64,000 bases of DNA from Nocardia jiangxiensis NBRC 101359 (GTDB taxonomy: Bacteria > Actinomycetota > Actinomycetes > Mycobacteriales > Mycobacteriaceae): assembly GCF_000308615.1 (NCBI RefSeq), contig NZ_BAGB01000174.1, positions 62,001 through 126,000 on the forward strand. The letters are read 5' to 3'. How positions within the stretch are numbered: position 1 is the first letter of the stretch; every line of letters starts with the position of its first letter. This document shows, piece by piece, positions 16,632 to 25,493 of the stretch. The notes below the pieces were generated by a model. That model saw only the letters and a list, made by a program, of their open reading frames with translations, did not search any database and had not been told where the DNA came from. The translations under genes were made by a program, and so were the position numbers.

Positions 16632-17138
16632 ATTGTCGGATCAGGGCGGTCTTCGCGGCGGTCAGCCTCGGAGCAAGGGATGCGGCAGGGCGCTGATCTC
16701 GGCGGGGTGGGTGACCGGTGCGGTATGGGCGACCTCGTCGAGCAGGACGAGTGGCTCCGGCGTTCCCGGGCGACACTCTTCCCGGCTCCGGGATCGCCAT
16801 CGGGCACGGTCCCGCGTATGGTCGGTTGACCGCGGCGAACTCGGGCGGCGCGGTAACCACCGGTGAATCGGTCGTCACGGTCCGGGACTCGGCTCTTCAC
16901 ACAGATGCGGTGTCGAGCCGTGTGCTTGTTCACCTGCTGGATGTGTCGTCGAGGGATCCTGTTGTCCAGTGTGCGAGCCGCGAGCGCCGGCGGTCGGCCA
17001 CGACCGGTCGCGAGCAGCCGGACAGAGCCGTCGGGTGTGGTGGCACGGATCCCGGAGAACCGAATCGAAGCAGAACGGCAGGCGTGCGTGGTACTGGAGC
17101 ATTCAGCGGGCGGGGTTGCGCTGCAATCCGCTTCGGAA
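16632..17138. other. intergenic, leader of the desaturase gene
   Basis: These 507 bases hold no gene I can support. The desaturase frame stays open back to 16863, but the extra stretch is rich in Cys, Trp and Arg and does not look like protein. The desaturase promoter must lie here. Confidence 0.4.
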
Positions 17139-18173
17139 GTGAACATCTCGGTCGAACATGTTGTGGCGCAGTCCGATTCGATCGGAGCGCGGGGTAGCGA
17201 CTATGCGGCGCTGATGCGGCGGGTGCGGTCCGCCGGACTGCTCGAGCGACGGGTGCGGTACTACGTCCGGCTCGCCGCGATCGCCATGACGGTGCTGGTG
17301 GCCGGGTGGGTGGTCTTCGTCGTCGTGGGTGACTCGTGGTGGCAGCTGGTCACCGCCGCCGTGCTGGCCGCGACATTCACCCAGTTCGCCTTCCTGGGCC
17401 ACGATGCCGGGCATCGGCAGATCTTCCGCACCCGGCGGGCGAATCACCTGTTCGGTCTGATCGCCGGGAATCTCTGTATCGGGGTGAGCGTCGGCTGGTG
17501 GACCAGTAATCACAACCGGCACCACGCGCACCCCAACACCGAGGGGGCCGATCCGGACATCATGGGCGTGCTGGCGCACTCCGGCGCTCGGGCCGCGATC
17601 GGGCGGGGCGTGCGGCGGCTGATCTTCCGCTACCAGGGGTGGTTGTTCTTCCCGATGTTGTTGCTGGAGGGCGCGAGCCTGCACGGCGCCAGCGTCAAGG
17701 CCGTGCTGCGGTGGCCGATGCGAGATCGGGGCTGGGAGGCGTCGTTGCTGGCCGCGCACGCGGTCGGCTATCTCGCGCTGGTCGCCGCGGTGCTGCCGCC
17801 GGGCAAGGCGCTGGCGTTCATCGCGGTGAATCAGGGGCTGTTCGGGTTGTTCATGGGCTGCACCTTCGCGCCGAATCACAAGGGGATGGCCGTGCTGGGG
17901 GAGGGGGAGTCCATCGACTTCCTGCGTCGTCAGGTGCTGACCTCCCGCAATGTCCGCGGTGGGCCGGTGATCGACGTCGCGATGGGCGGTCTGAACTATC
18001 AGATCGAACATCACCTGTTCCCGTCGATGCCGCGGCCCAATCTGCGCCTGGTCCGGCCGCTGGTGATCCGGTTCTGTGCCGAACGCGGAGTGCCGTACTG
18101 CGAGACCGGGTTGCTGGAGTCGTACTCGCAGGCGTTGCGGCATCTGAACGAGGTCGGCAAACACGCCCGGTGA
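17139..18173 (+). CDS. membrane fatty acid desaturase (acyl-CoA/acyl-lipid type)
   Basis: A 344-residue integral membrane desaturase. The three histidine boxes are intact: HDAGH at 88-92, HNRHH at 125-129 and QIEHH at 288-292, the last being the QxxHH variant typical of front-end or acyl-CoA desaturases. Hydrophobic spans flank the boxes (residues about 40-85, 100-120, 170-250). It would use O2 and an electron donor to desaturate fatty acyl chains at the membrane, unlike the soluble DesA encoded at 4848-5843. No reductase gene is adjacent. The start is uncertain: GTG 17139 matches family length, but its ribosome site is weak (TTCGGAA). Confidence 0.88.
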   Translation: MNISVEHVVAQSDSIGARGSDYAALMRRVRSAGLLERRVRYYVRLAAIAMTVLVAGWVVFVVVGDSWWQLVTAAVLAATFTQFAFLGHDAGHRQIFRTRRANHLFGLIAGNLCIGVSVGWWTSNHNRHHAHPNTEGADPDIMGVLAHSGARAAIGRGVRRLIFRYQGWLFFPMLLLEGASLHGASVKAVLRWPMRDRGWEASLLAAHAVGYLALVAAVLPPGKALAFIAVNQGLFGLFMGCTFAPNHKGMAVLGEGESIDFLRRQVLTSRNVRGGPVIDVAMGGLNYQIEHHLFPSMPRPNLRLVRPLVIRFCAERGVPYCETGLLESYSQALRHLNEVGKHAR

Positions 18174-18307
18174 TCGGCCCGGCCGGAGTGTTCTCGCGAC
18201 CCTCCCCGGCACGGGCGGACGATCCGCTGTGCTGAGGTGAGCGATCGGTGTCGGCAGTGTGTGGACGGTCGGTGCACTGAGGCGAGAGGTAATATTCCCT
18301 TTCGCGT

Positions 18308-18327
18308 ATATACCTGATGAAGTATAT
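18308..18327. promoter_or_regulatory. probable ArsR operator overlapping the start codon
   Basis: ATATAC (18308-18313) and GTATAT (18322-18327) form an inverted repeat with an 8-bp spacer. It is the most AT-rich spot in the neighbourhood. The ATG at 18317 lies inside it, so either binding blocks initiation directly or the real start is GTG 18335. Confidence 0.6.
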
Positions 18328-18649
18328 TGAACAGGTGGCAGCCGATCCGTTCTCCGTGGTCGCCGAGCCGCAGCGTCGGCGGATACTCGATCAGCTGCGG
18401 ACCGGGCGGGCAACCGTCGGTGAGCTCGTCGATCGGCTGGAGTTGTCCCAGCCGACGGTGTCCAAACATCTGAAGGTGCTGCGCGAGGCGGGTTTCGTCA
18501 CGTATGAGGTGGCGGCGCAGCGGCGGGTCTATCGTCTGGCTCCCGGTCCGTTCGAGGAGCTGGACGGCTGGCTCTCGCCCTATCTGCGGCTGTGGCACCA
18601 CCATCTCGACGCCCTCGGGCGCCACCTCGACAGAAAGGATCGGCCCTGA
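18317..18649 (+). CDS. ArsR-family transcriptional regulator
   Basis: A 110-residue winged-helix protein: DPFSVVAEPQRRRILDQLRT, then TVGELVDRLELSQPTVSKHLKVLREAGFV and a wing ending in RRVYRLAPGPF. This is the ArsR subgroup that pairs with AHSA1/START proteins, not the metal-sensing type; no metal-binding Cys motif (ELCVCDL) is present. ATG 18317 lies within the likely operator and lacks a ribosome site; GTG 18335 is an alternative, and the transcript may be leaderless. It overlaps the next gene by one base (TGATG), so the two are coupled. It probably represses its own operon. Confidence 0.9.
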   Translation: MKYIEQVAADPFSVVAEPQRRRILDQLRTGRATVGELVDRLELSQPTVSKHLKVLREAGFVTYEVAAQRRVYRLAPGPFEELDGWLSPYLRLWHHHLDALGRHLDRKDRP

Positions 18650-19215
18650 TGAGCACGCAATCCTATCGACCCAGCCCCCTGCACCCGGTCGAACTCGTGG
18701 ACGCCGGCGGGCAGTGGTCGCTGGTGTTCACTCGCGATTTCCCGCATCCGCCGGAGGCAGTCTGGTCGGCCCTCACCGATCCCGGCGAACTGGCCGAATG
18801 GGCGCCCTACACCGCCGATCGATCGCTGGCGGCGCTCGGCCCGGTGACGCTGATCATGATCGACGGCGAGACGAAACTCGAACTGCCGGGCGAGGTTTCG
18901 CAGGTCGACCGACCGCGTCTGCTCGAATACACCTGGAGCGGTGAGATATTGCGCTGGGAGATCACCGAAACCACCGGTGGCACAACGCTTCGCCTGACTC
19001 ACCACCTGTCCGACCGCGCCCAGGCCGCGATGATGGCCGCGGGCTGGCATCTGTGCCTGGACGTCGCCGCACTCCTGCTCGCGGGCACGCCCATCGGCCC
19101 GATCGTCGGCGCGGACGCGATGAACAACGGCTGGTCCGAACTGAATCGCGCGTACTCGGCCGAACTGGGCGTGGAACCGATCGAACCGCCGCTGTCCGGC
19201 GACGCGGGGCGCTGA
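18649..19215 (+). CDS. SRPBCC/AHSA1-domain protein
   Basis: A 188-residue START-like protein. WSLVFTRDFPHPPEAVWSAL begins the fold, TDPGELAEWAPY follows, then LEYTWSGEILRWEITETTGGTTLRLTHHL and a C-terminal helix (MAAGWHLCLDVAALLL). These are the hallmarks of the AHSA1 family, which forms a hydrophobic cavity; the ArsR-coupled members are thought to bind or modify small hydrophobic compounds, but few are characterised. Its start overlaps the ArsR stop, indicating translational coupling. The ligand is unknown. Confidence 0.88.
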   Translation: MSTQSYRPSPLHPVELVDAGGQWSLVFTRDFPHPPEAVWSALTDPGELAEWAPYTADRSLAALGPVTLIMIDGETKLELPGEVSQVDRPRLLEYTWSGEILRWEITETTGGTTLRLTHHLSDRAQAAMMAAGWHLCLDVAALLLAGTPIGPIVGADAMNNGWSELNRAYSAELGVEPIEPPLSGDAGR

Positions 19216-19428
19216 GCGCGGACGCCCCTGGACTGTGGAACAGCATCGCCTGCCGCAAACGCTATCTGGACGACCGGCTGGCCGAAGCGGTCGACGCGGA
19301 CATCGAAGCGGTGGTCCTGCTGGGCGGATAGGGCTGAGTATCACCGCTGTTGGGGGCCCGGCGATCGATGTGCTGTGATTCGTCGGCGAATCGACCGGTG
19401 GTGAAGATGCGGGACGGCTGGAGAGTGG

Positions 19429-21246
19429 ATGGCGACGGCGGGTGGCGGCGGCAAGTTGAGCAGGCGTGTCGTCCTGGCTTCGGCATTGACCGCGGCGTGG
19501 CTGGTCGCGGACGGCTCCTCGGACAGCTTCGGCGGGGACGGCAACCGGAGCGCGGCGGGGGTGATCCGCGGTCGGGCGCACACCGATGTGCTGTTCATCG
19601 GGGCGCATCCGGACGACGAATCGTTCAACCTGTCCACGTTCGGGCAATGGCGGGAAAACCTCGGCTGGAGCACCAGTGTCGTCACCATCACCCGCGGTGA
19701 GGGCGGCGGCAACGCCGTCGGGCCGCAGGAGGGACCGGAACTGGGGCTGATCCGCGAGACCGAGGAGCGCCGGGCGGTCGGCATGGTCGGGATCGAGAAC
19801 ATCTACTACCTCGACAAGCCGGACTTCTGGTACACCCTGTCCGCGCCGTTGACCGCGAGTATCTGGGGTGAGCAGGACACCTTGGCGCGCCTGGTGCGGC
19901 TGGTACGTCAGATCACGCCGCACACGATCGTGGTGATGGATCCCCGGCCGTTCAATCAGCATGGCGGCCATCAGTTTTCGGCGCGTCTCGGGATCGAGGC
20001 CTTCCGATTGGCAGCCGATCCGCGGGCGTTCCCGGAGCAGATCACCGTCGAGGGGCTGACGTCCTGGCGCACGAACCGTCTGCTTGCCCAGAACTACGGC
20101 TTCGGATCGTTGCTCGGGCCGAACCCGCCGGGGCAGCAACGCACCGATCCCGAGACCGGGTTGCCGGTCGTCGGGGTGTGGTCCGGCACGCACTCGGACG
20201 AACACGGAACCACCTGGGCGCAGGTCGAGCGCAACGCGGCGCGGTTGTACTGCACGCAGGGTTTCGCCGCGATGCCCGCGCAGGTGTCTTCGGATCCGCA
20301 ACAGCTCGACTCCGATTGGTTCAGCGTGCTGGCCGAGGACGGTCGGTTCACCGAAGTTGCCGTGCATCGGCAGACCGGGCTCGAGCCGTTGTACGCCGAA
20401 TTCTGTACCTGGGCGGACCGAGTCGGACTGCCGTGGCTGGCCAACCGGGTCCGGCCGGACTACCCGCCGAACCCGGCGACGACGATCCCGGCCGTTGCCG
20501 TCGCCCCGACGCTCAACGGCACCGAGGGCCCCGGTGAATACCCGGGCCCGGAACTCCCGCTCGCGGTCTGGCAGGGCGATGACCGGTGCACCGCGACGGC
20601 GAAGGTGTCCAGGTACGGCGACGAGTTGTACGTGCTGGTCGACGTGACCGACCACCGCAAGGGCGCCACGCTGGCATGCGACGACGTGAAACGGCACTGG
20701 CGCACCGACTCGGTCGAGATCACCATCGATCCGCGCGGTGACTCCGACGACACGTCGACCACGCTCAAGGCAGGCATCCTGCCGTATACCAGCGGCGGGT
20801 GTGGTCCGGCCGCCGAGCGTGACGGCGACAATCATCAGGGTCCGGTGCGGGAGACCGCGCCGGGAATTCAGGTGGCCGCGGTGGTCACCGAGCCGTATCG
20901 GGGATACACGGTCGAGGTGAAGATCCCGTTCCGGGAATTACCGGCGCCGGTCGATCCGGCGGGGTTCGCGATGAACATTCTGGTCTACAACTCCGACACC
21001 GACGACAAGGTCGGCCAGACCCGCCTGGCCTGGTCGCCGTTCGGCAGCCCGCAGGCCGACCCCTACGTGTGGGGTACCGCGACACTCGCGGACTATCGGC
21101 CCGCGGCAGACGGGCCGGCGACCAGGATTGCGCCCGTGATTCCGCAGGCCGCAGCGCGCAGCGTCGATTCGCCGGCTGCGCTGGCTCAGGTCCGGCGTAC
21201 CGGAGTGTCGATCATGAGCGCGTCGCGGTCGGTTGCCGCTCGCTAG
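19429..21246 (+). CDS. exported PIG-L family deacetylase with a C-terminal CBM9-like domain
   Basis: A 605-residue protein. Residues 9-28 (KLSRRVVLASALTAAWLVAD) look like a signal sequence with twin arginine (RR) at 12-13. Residues 50-340 are a LmbE/PIG-L zinc-dependent N-acetyl hydrolase: VLFIGAHPDDES with zinc ligands His60 and Asp63, TRGEGGGNA, RETEERRA, and FNQHGGHQFSAR with the third ligand. Residues 353-575 resemble the family 9 carbohydrate-binding module seen in surface glycosidases (DELYVLVDVTD, RTDSVEITIDPRGD, YTVEVKIPFREL). It probably deacetylates an N-acetylated sugar or glycoconjugate outside the membrane. It stands alone, with no mycothiol genes near. The start is ATG 19429. 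Confidence 0.85.
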   Translation: MATAGGGGKLSRRVVLASALTAAWLVADGSSDSFGGDGNRSAAGVIRGRAHTDVLFIGAHPDDESFNLSTFGQWRENLGWSTSVVTITRGEGGGNAVGPQEGPELGLIRETEERRAVGMVGIENIYYLDKPDFWYTLSAPLTASIWGEQDTLARLVRLVRQITPHTIVVMDPRPFNQHGGHQFSARLGIEAFRLAADPRAFPEQITVEGLTSWRTNRLLAQNYGFGSLLGPNPPGQQRTDPETGLPVVGVWSGTHSDEHGTTWAQVERNAARLYCTQGFAAMPAQVSSDPQQLDSDWFSVLAEDGRFTEVAVHRQTGLEPLYAEFCTWADRVGLPWLANRVRPDYPPNPATTIPAVAVAPTLNGTEGPGEYPGPELPLAVWQGDDRCTATAKVSRYGDELYVLVDVTDHRKGATLACDDVKRHWRTDSVEITIDPRGDSDDTSTTLKAGILPYTSGGCGPAAERDGDNHQGPVRETAPGIQVAAVVTEPYRGYTVEVKIPFRELPAPVDPAGFAMNILVYNSDTDDKVGQTRLAWSPFGSPQADPYVWGTATLADYRPAADGPATRIAPVIPQAAARSVDSPAALAQVRRTGVSIMSASRSVAAR

Positions 21247-21291
21247 CTCGAGTTTCCGGCGCTGTGGAGTGCGCACGAACTGGGGCATAGG

Positions 21292-21306
21292 TTAACGGGC
21301 CGTTAA
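21292..21306. promoter_or_regulatory. palindrome in the WhiB upstream region
   Basis: TTAACGG-G-CCGTTAA is a perfect 7+1+7 palindrome 206 bp upstream of the whiB-like start. It could bind a dimeric regulator. A second TTAAC occurs at about 21386-21390. Confidence 0.5.
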
Positions 21307-21511
21307 TCAGCGGCATGTGCATGTCACAACCTCATCAATGAGCCGTTACGTGGCGACGAAGACCTTGCTGAGAGTTCAATCGTGAGTTAACGTGCCGTGT
21401 ACAGCAAATTCAACGCTGGATTCCGGGGACTGTCGAGCAGCCCTGATGCCCGATCGACCAATGGGACACACCTCTTTTCGAGCGAGTGTCCTCGGCACCC
21501 CGGAGACTGCT

Positions 21512-21955
21512 ATGCACACCAATCGGATAGTCGGCGATTCACCTGCGCCGACCTCGGTCACCACCATCCACGGCAGCAAGTCCACTCGTCGGCCACCATG
21601 CGCGGACGGCCCCGACGACTGGGACATGGACTCCGGAAACCCGGACTCGTGGCGAACGGCCGTGCGAATCTGCGCCGAATGCCCGCTGTACACGAACTGC
21701 CGCGAGCTGGCCGAAACCCTGGCTGCGCGCGGCAACGGTCCCCGGGGCATGATCTGGGCCGGCGTCGCTTACGACAGCATGGGCAAGATCGTGGAGAATC
21801 TGGACCGGCATCGGGTCGCCTCGATCGATCACAAACGGCCACTGCGAATTTTCCACAACGGCGAACGCCCGGTTCGTGCCGACTCCGCATCGTCCACGCC
21901 GCGGCGGCGTATTGTGCTCGGGCATCGGCTGCGGCCGACCGGGACCGGCCACTGA
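21512..21955 (+). CDS. WhiB-family iron-sulfur transcription factor
   Basis: A 147-residue protein. Four cysteines for the [4Fe-4S] cluster are in the family pattern: Cys30, then Cys54-x-x-Cys57-x5-Cys63 (RICAECPLYTNCREL). The G-[IV]-W-G-G turn is altered to MIWAGVAYDSMG. The C-terminal tail is basic (PRRRIVLGHRLR), as expected for DNA contact. WhiB proteins are confined to actinobacteria and usually act with the primary sigma factor to control development, redox or antibiotic responses; the subfamily is not clear here. ATG 21512 has GGAGA six bases upstream. The 265-bp leader with a palindrome suggests regulated expression. Confidence 0.9.
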   Translation: MHTNRIVGDSPAPTSVTTIHGSKSTRRPPCADGPDDWDMDSGNPDSWRTAVRICAECPLYTNCRELAETLAARGNGPRGMIWAGVAYDSMGKIVENLDRHRVASIDHKRPLRIFHNGERPVRADSASSTPRRRIVLGHRLRPTGTGH

Positions 21956-22002
21956 CCGTTCCCGGGCATGACGGCGAAACATACTGTGGCGGTGGGATAT
22001 TC

Positions 22003-22896
22003 ATGACAATGTTGGCGTTGGAGATCGGCCCCGAGGGTCTCGCGGCTGGTCCGGTTGCCCCGGGGGCCGATGATGAGGACATTCAGCGGATTCCGATCCC
22101 GGCCACCGATGTCTGGGACGCCTGCCGGGACCTGTTACTCGACGTGGCCAAGGACGATGAGGTCACCGCGGTGGGTATCGCGTCGGCGGGGCCGATCGAT
22201 ATGGGCGCCGGAGTGATCGCGCCGGCCGACATCGCCGAATGGCAGACGGGATTCGGCATCGTCGAGGCGGTGCAGAAGATCTTCCCCGTCGCGACGGTTC
22301 GGCTCGCGCTCGACGGCGTGTGCGTGGGACTGGCCGAGCGCACCTTCGGCGCGACGCAGACGGCGATGGACGCACTGTCGATATCGGTGTCGCACCGAAT
22401 CACGGCCGGTGTCATGGTGGGTGGTTTCGTCGTCGTCGGTCGTACCGGCAATGCCGGGCACATCGGACACGCACTGGTTCCGGGATTCGACGACCCGTGT
22501 GAATGCGGCGGTCGCGGTTGCTTGGAGACCGTGGCCGGCGGCGCCGCGCTGCTGCGCTGGGCGCGCAGCCAGGGCTGGGTGGGGAACTCGCTCGGCGCGT
22601 TGACCGAGACGGCCAAGGTCGGTGACGAGATCGCGGCCCAGGCCCTGGGGCGTGCCGGTACGGCCCTGGGGCTCGTGATCGCCTCGGTCGCACCACTTCT
22701 CGACATTGATCTGGTCGTGGTCGGCGGCCAGGTCGCGCAATCGGGTCCGGCGCTGTGGAGGCCGCTCGCCGCGGCTGTGGCGACGCACGCGCGGCTCGGT
22801 TTCCTGACCGGCCTGCGGGTTCTTCCCTCGGAGCTCGAGGGGTTGGGGCCGCTCGCGGGCGCCGGCGTCCTCGCGATGACCGCGGCCGAGGGGTAA
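22003..22896 (+). CDS. ROK-family sugar kinase/regulator-like protein
   Basis: A 297-residue protein. The ROK zinc motif is intact: GHIGHALVPGFDDPCECGGRGCLET, read here as GHIGHALVP followed by CECGGRGC. AVGIASAGPIDMGAGVIAPAD and LVVVGGQVAQSGP supply the ATPase-fold phosphate loops, and there is no N-terminal HTH. The first phosphate loop (D-x-G-G-T) is degraded to LALEIGPEG, and the catalytic Asp region reads RLALDGVCVGLAE where glucokinases have ENDA, so activity is doubtful. GGTGGGA lies before ATG 22003. It follows whiB by 47 bp and may share its transcript; a strong terminator follows. Confidence 0.85.
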   Translation: MTMLALEIGPEGLAAGPVAPGADDEDIQRIPIPATDVWDACRDLLLDVAKDDEVTAVGIASAGPIDMGAGVIAPADIAEWQTGFGIVEAVQKIFPVATVRLALDGVCVGLAERTFGATQTAMDALSISVSHRITAGVMVGGFVVVGRTGNAGHIGHALVPGFDDPCECGGRGCLETVAGGAALLRWARSQGWVGNSLGALTETAKVGDEIAAQALGRAGTALGLVIASVAPLLDIDLVVVGGQVAQSGPALWRPLAAAVATHARLGFLTGLRVLPSELEGLGPLAGAGVLAMTAAEG

Positions 22897-22902
22897 TCGG
22901 CG

Positions 22903-22935
22903 GGGCGCCCGGCCGACGATTCACGCCGGGCGCCC
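22903..22935 (+). terminator. hairpin terminator after the ROK gene
   Basis: GGGCGCCCGGC (22903-22913) pairs with GCCGGGCGCCC (22925-22935) over an 11-base loop, followed by CTGTTCCTC. The stem is perfect and begins 7 bases after the stop codon. Confidence 0.85.
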
Positions 22936-23058
22936 TGTTCCTCGAATCACCTGCTGTAGCAGGCATTACATCTCGACACGGCGTCCTCGCCGGTCTGCTT
23001 CTCATGCGCTGTATGCGCTCGTTCCGGTACTTCACGTCGCCCGCCTTCTGCCGTATTG

Positions 23059-23084
23059 AATGTACCGTTAAATAACGGTACATT
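23059..23084. promoter_or_regulatory. 26-bp perfect palindrome, orphan operator
   Basis: AATGTACCGTTA (23059-23070) and TAACGGTACATT (23073-23084) are exact complements around a 2-base centre. The size and symmetry match operators of TetR-type dimers. It lies 65 bp upstream of the next gene, and no cognate regulator gene is adjacent. Confidence 0.75.
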
Positions 23085-23148
23085 GATGCCGTCATGATGT
23101 GGCCCTGTCGGGTCACCACCGGAGGAACGGCTGGTACGGGCGGGTTCG

Positions 23149-24297
23149 ATGCAAAGCGGCGCAGTGATCCCATGGATGACGATCGAAATGTTGACACCGG
23201 ATGCGATGTCTGTGGCATCGGCGGGGGAGTCGCCCCGCGGTTTCTCGGACTGGCAACGCGTCGTGCAACGAGTTCTCGCCAAGATGCCGGCGGTCTACGA
23301 CAGTTTCACCACCGCCCGTCTCGCGGCCGCCATAGAGGCGGCGCGCAATCAGGCCGAGGATGTGGACGTGCCGATTCCGACCCGGTCGGGCCTGCACGAA
23401 CTGAAGATCCGACCGGTGTTCGGGCCCGCGGGCGATGTGCACGCGATCCGGTTGTGGCTCGGACCGGTGACCGCCCGGGTTCCCGAACTGCGGCACGCGG
23501 TGGGTGCGATCTGGGATCTGAACACTCAGACCGTGCAGTTGCCCAGCGGCATCGCCCGCTTTCCGGGCATCTCGGCCGAGGAATACGCGCCCAGGATGTC
23601 GATCGCGGGGCTGTTCCACCGGATGTCCGCGTTCGATCGGCACGCCGAGGTGCTCGACCTGCTGTACGAGCCCAAGCGTGGTGACAAACTCCAGTTCGAT
23701 GCCACAGTGCTGCACGCATCGGGAGGAGTGGGGCGTTGGCGTGTCACCATTCGTGCCCGCGACGACGATCGGACGCGGGGTGCGTGGTGGCTGATCGAGG
23801 ACGTGTCGTCGGATGACACGCGTGCCGCGCTGGCCACTCTCGAGCGGACCGGATTGCGGGAAGCTCACCGACGGGCGGGAACTCATCTCGCTGTCGTTCA
23901 ACTCGACTACACCAGCATTTCCCATTGGCTGACCGATCCGGCTCCCTGGGTCCGCTGGGACTATCTGTTCTGCCCGGTCGACGTCTTCCATCCGGACGAT
24001 CGAGCCCGGCTCGCCGACCTCGGCGACCGGCTGCGGGCCGGTGAAACCGCGGGGGTGACGGTGCGGGCGCTCAACTACACCGGCGGCTACACGCCGACCT
24101 CGCTGCTGCTCTACCCGTACCCCGGATATTCGAGCAGGCAGCTGGCAATCGCACAGCTGCTTCGCGTGGCCGACGACGTTCCCGTGCTCGAACCCCAGCG
24201 CCTCACGTTCGATACCCGAGAGCGGCACGGCCCGATCGGATACGACGAGCAACTACGGTATTGGCTCGCCGGCCGAATGAACCGCAGCTCCGCCTGA
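23149..24297 (+). CDS. PAS/GAF-like hypothetical protein (DUF5593-like)
   Basis: A 382-residue cytosolic protein. Its organisation, with two alpha/beta sensory-like halves (HELKIRPVFGPAGDVHAIRLW near 80-100; VGRWRVTIRARDDDRTRGAWW near 190-215; VQLDYTSISHWLTDPAPWVRW near 245-265), resembles actinobacterial GAF/PAS-type proteins annotated with DUF5593; that assignment is from memory of the pattern and is tentative. There is no output domain, membrane span or HTH. Start choice is uncertain: ATG 23149 is used; ATG 23173 and 23188 are alternatives. A perfect palindrome lies upstream and a perfect hairpin terminator begins at its last codon, so it is a single-gene regulated unit. Confidence 0.6.
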   Translation: MQSGAVIPWMTIEMLTPDAMSVASAGESPRGFSDWQRVVQRVLAKMPAVYDSFTTARLAAAIEAARNQAEDVDVPIPTRSGLHELKIRPVFGPAGDVHAIRLWLGPVTARVPELRHAVGAIWDLNTQTVQLPSGIARFPGISAEEYAPRMSIAGLFHRMSAFDRHAEVLDLLYEPKRGDKLQFDATVLHASGGVGRWRVTIRARDDDRTRGAWWLIEDVSSDDTRAALATLERTGLREAHRRAGTHLAVVQLDYTSISHWLTDPAPWVRWDYLFCPVDVFHPDDRARLADLGDRLRAGETAGVTVRALNYTGGYTPTSLLLYPYPGYSSRQLAIAQLLRVADDVPVLEPQRLTFDTRERHGPIGYDEQLRYWLAGRMNRSSA

Positions 24298-24336
24298 CCG
24301 GACGACTGTTCCCAAGGGCGGGAACAGTCGTCCGGT
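24297..24336 (+). terminator. hairpin terminator, boundary before the secretion operon
   Basis: ACCGGACGACTGTTCCC (24297-24313) pairs perfectly with GGGAACAGTCGTCCGGT (24320-24336), loop AAGGGC. The left arm starts in the stop codon of the preceding gene. It isolates the secretion operon that begins 33 bp later. Confidence 0.9.
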
Positions 24337-24368
24337 AGTGAACGGCCAGGCTATCTACCATTTCGAGA

Positions 24369-25475
24369 GTGCGGACAGTTGTTGGCAGATCGGCAGATTC
24401 GGGCGATGAGTTACTTCGCCGAATGGCCGCACGCCGCCGCCGCGACAACGTGGTGGTCGCTGTCCTGGCTGTCCTGGCCGTCCTCGGCGGCGGACGCACG
24501 ATCCTCGGCTGGTTCTCCACTCCGCCGCGCGGCCCCTCGGACGACACGACCACGAGGATCATCGGAAGATCGCAGCTGGCGGAATCATTTGCCCGCGATT
24601 TCGTGGTGACGTATCTGGGCGCGTCGGCGAATCAGCAGGACAAGATCGCCGAATATGTCAGCGCCGGTCAGCAGGTCACACTGCCGTCGGCCGGACGTCA
24701 GGTATCCGACGCGGCCGTCGTATTCGCCGAGCGGGAGATTACGAATGCCCAGCTCGACGTGTGGACCGTGACGATCTCCGCGCGGGTGGGAAAAGGGGCC
24801 GGAACCAGCGCGCCGGCCAGCACCAGCAGTAGTTCGACGACCACCAGCGCCGCGTCGAATACTGGCACCGCGAGCAACACCTCGGCGTCGGCTGGTTCCG
24901 CGCGGCAGTACTACCGGGTCGCGGTGTCGGTTTCCGCCGGGCGAGTACGCGCGCTCACAGTGCCCGCAGCCGTCGAAGCTCCGGGGCGAGGCTCGGACCT
25001 GGCACTGGCGAATGAGAACTCGTGTAGCGCGGATACCCCGTTCGGACAGGTTGTCTCGGGGTTCCTGACCGCGTACTTGACCGGAACCGGTGATCTGTCC
25101 CGGTACACGGTGCCGAATTCGGGAATAGCCGCGCCCACACCGCCACCGTTCGTCTCGGTCGATACGGTCATGGTCGCCGCCGAGAGCTCGGGCTGCGGCG
25201 CCGACGGCGCGACGACGGCCCGGATCCTGGCCACGGTCAATCCGAAGGCGGCCGATGGAGTGTCGCCGACGCTGGCCTACCCCCTGACAATGATCCTGAG
25301 CGCGGGGCAGTGGCAGGTGCAGCGGATCGATCCGCTTCCGCCACTGCGTAATCCGCTGTCGGTGGTGGTCGGTCAGGCCACTCAGGGCCCACAGCCACAG
25401 AGTTCCCCGTCGTCGAGCGCGACCACAACCACGCCTTCCAGCGCCGTGCAAATTCCACCGGCGACACAGAACTGA
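24369..25475 (+). CDS. TcpC-like conjugation/secretion apparatus protein (VirB8-type)
   Basis: A 368-residue protein with one N-terminal membrane anchor (VVVAVLAVLAVLGGG, about residues 28-42) and a large extracytoplasmic part. Two similar NTF2-like alpha/beta domains are visible: AESFARDFVVTYLGASANQQ (about 72-130) and GQVVSGFLTAYLTGTGDLSR (about 225-320), separated by a Ser/Thr-rich linker. This double NTF2-like layout is that of TcpC from Gram-positive conjugative elements, which corresponds to VirB8 in the bridge between membrane and wall. It starts with GTG shortly after a strong terminator, so it is the first gene of the operon; no clear ribosome site is seen. Confidence 0.8.
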   Translation: MRTVVGRSADSGDELLRRMAARRRRDNVVVAVLAVLAVLGGGRTILGWFSTPPRGPSDDTTTRIIGRSQLAESFARDFVVTYLGASANQQDKIAEYVSAGQQVTLPSAGRQVSDAAVVFAEREITNAQLDVWTVTISARVGKGAGTSAPASTSSSSTTTSAASNTGTASNTSASAGSARQYYRVAVSVSAGRVRALTVPAAVEAPGRGSDLALANENSCSADTPFGQVVSGFLTAYLTGTGDLSRYTVPNSGIAAPTPPPFVSVDTVMVAAESSGCGADGATTARILATVNPKAADGVSPTLAYPLTMILSAGQWQVQRIDPLPPLRNPLSVVVGQATQGPQPQSSPSSSATTTTPSSAVQIPPATQN

Positions 25476-25493
25476 TCCGGAAAGGACAGTCTC

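Noticed and set aside
18580..20835. 751-codon minus-strand frame opposite the AHSA1 and PIG-L genes
   Set aside because: The plus strand has two well-recognised families in this stretch; the minus frame is Arg-rich and without motifs.
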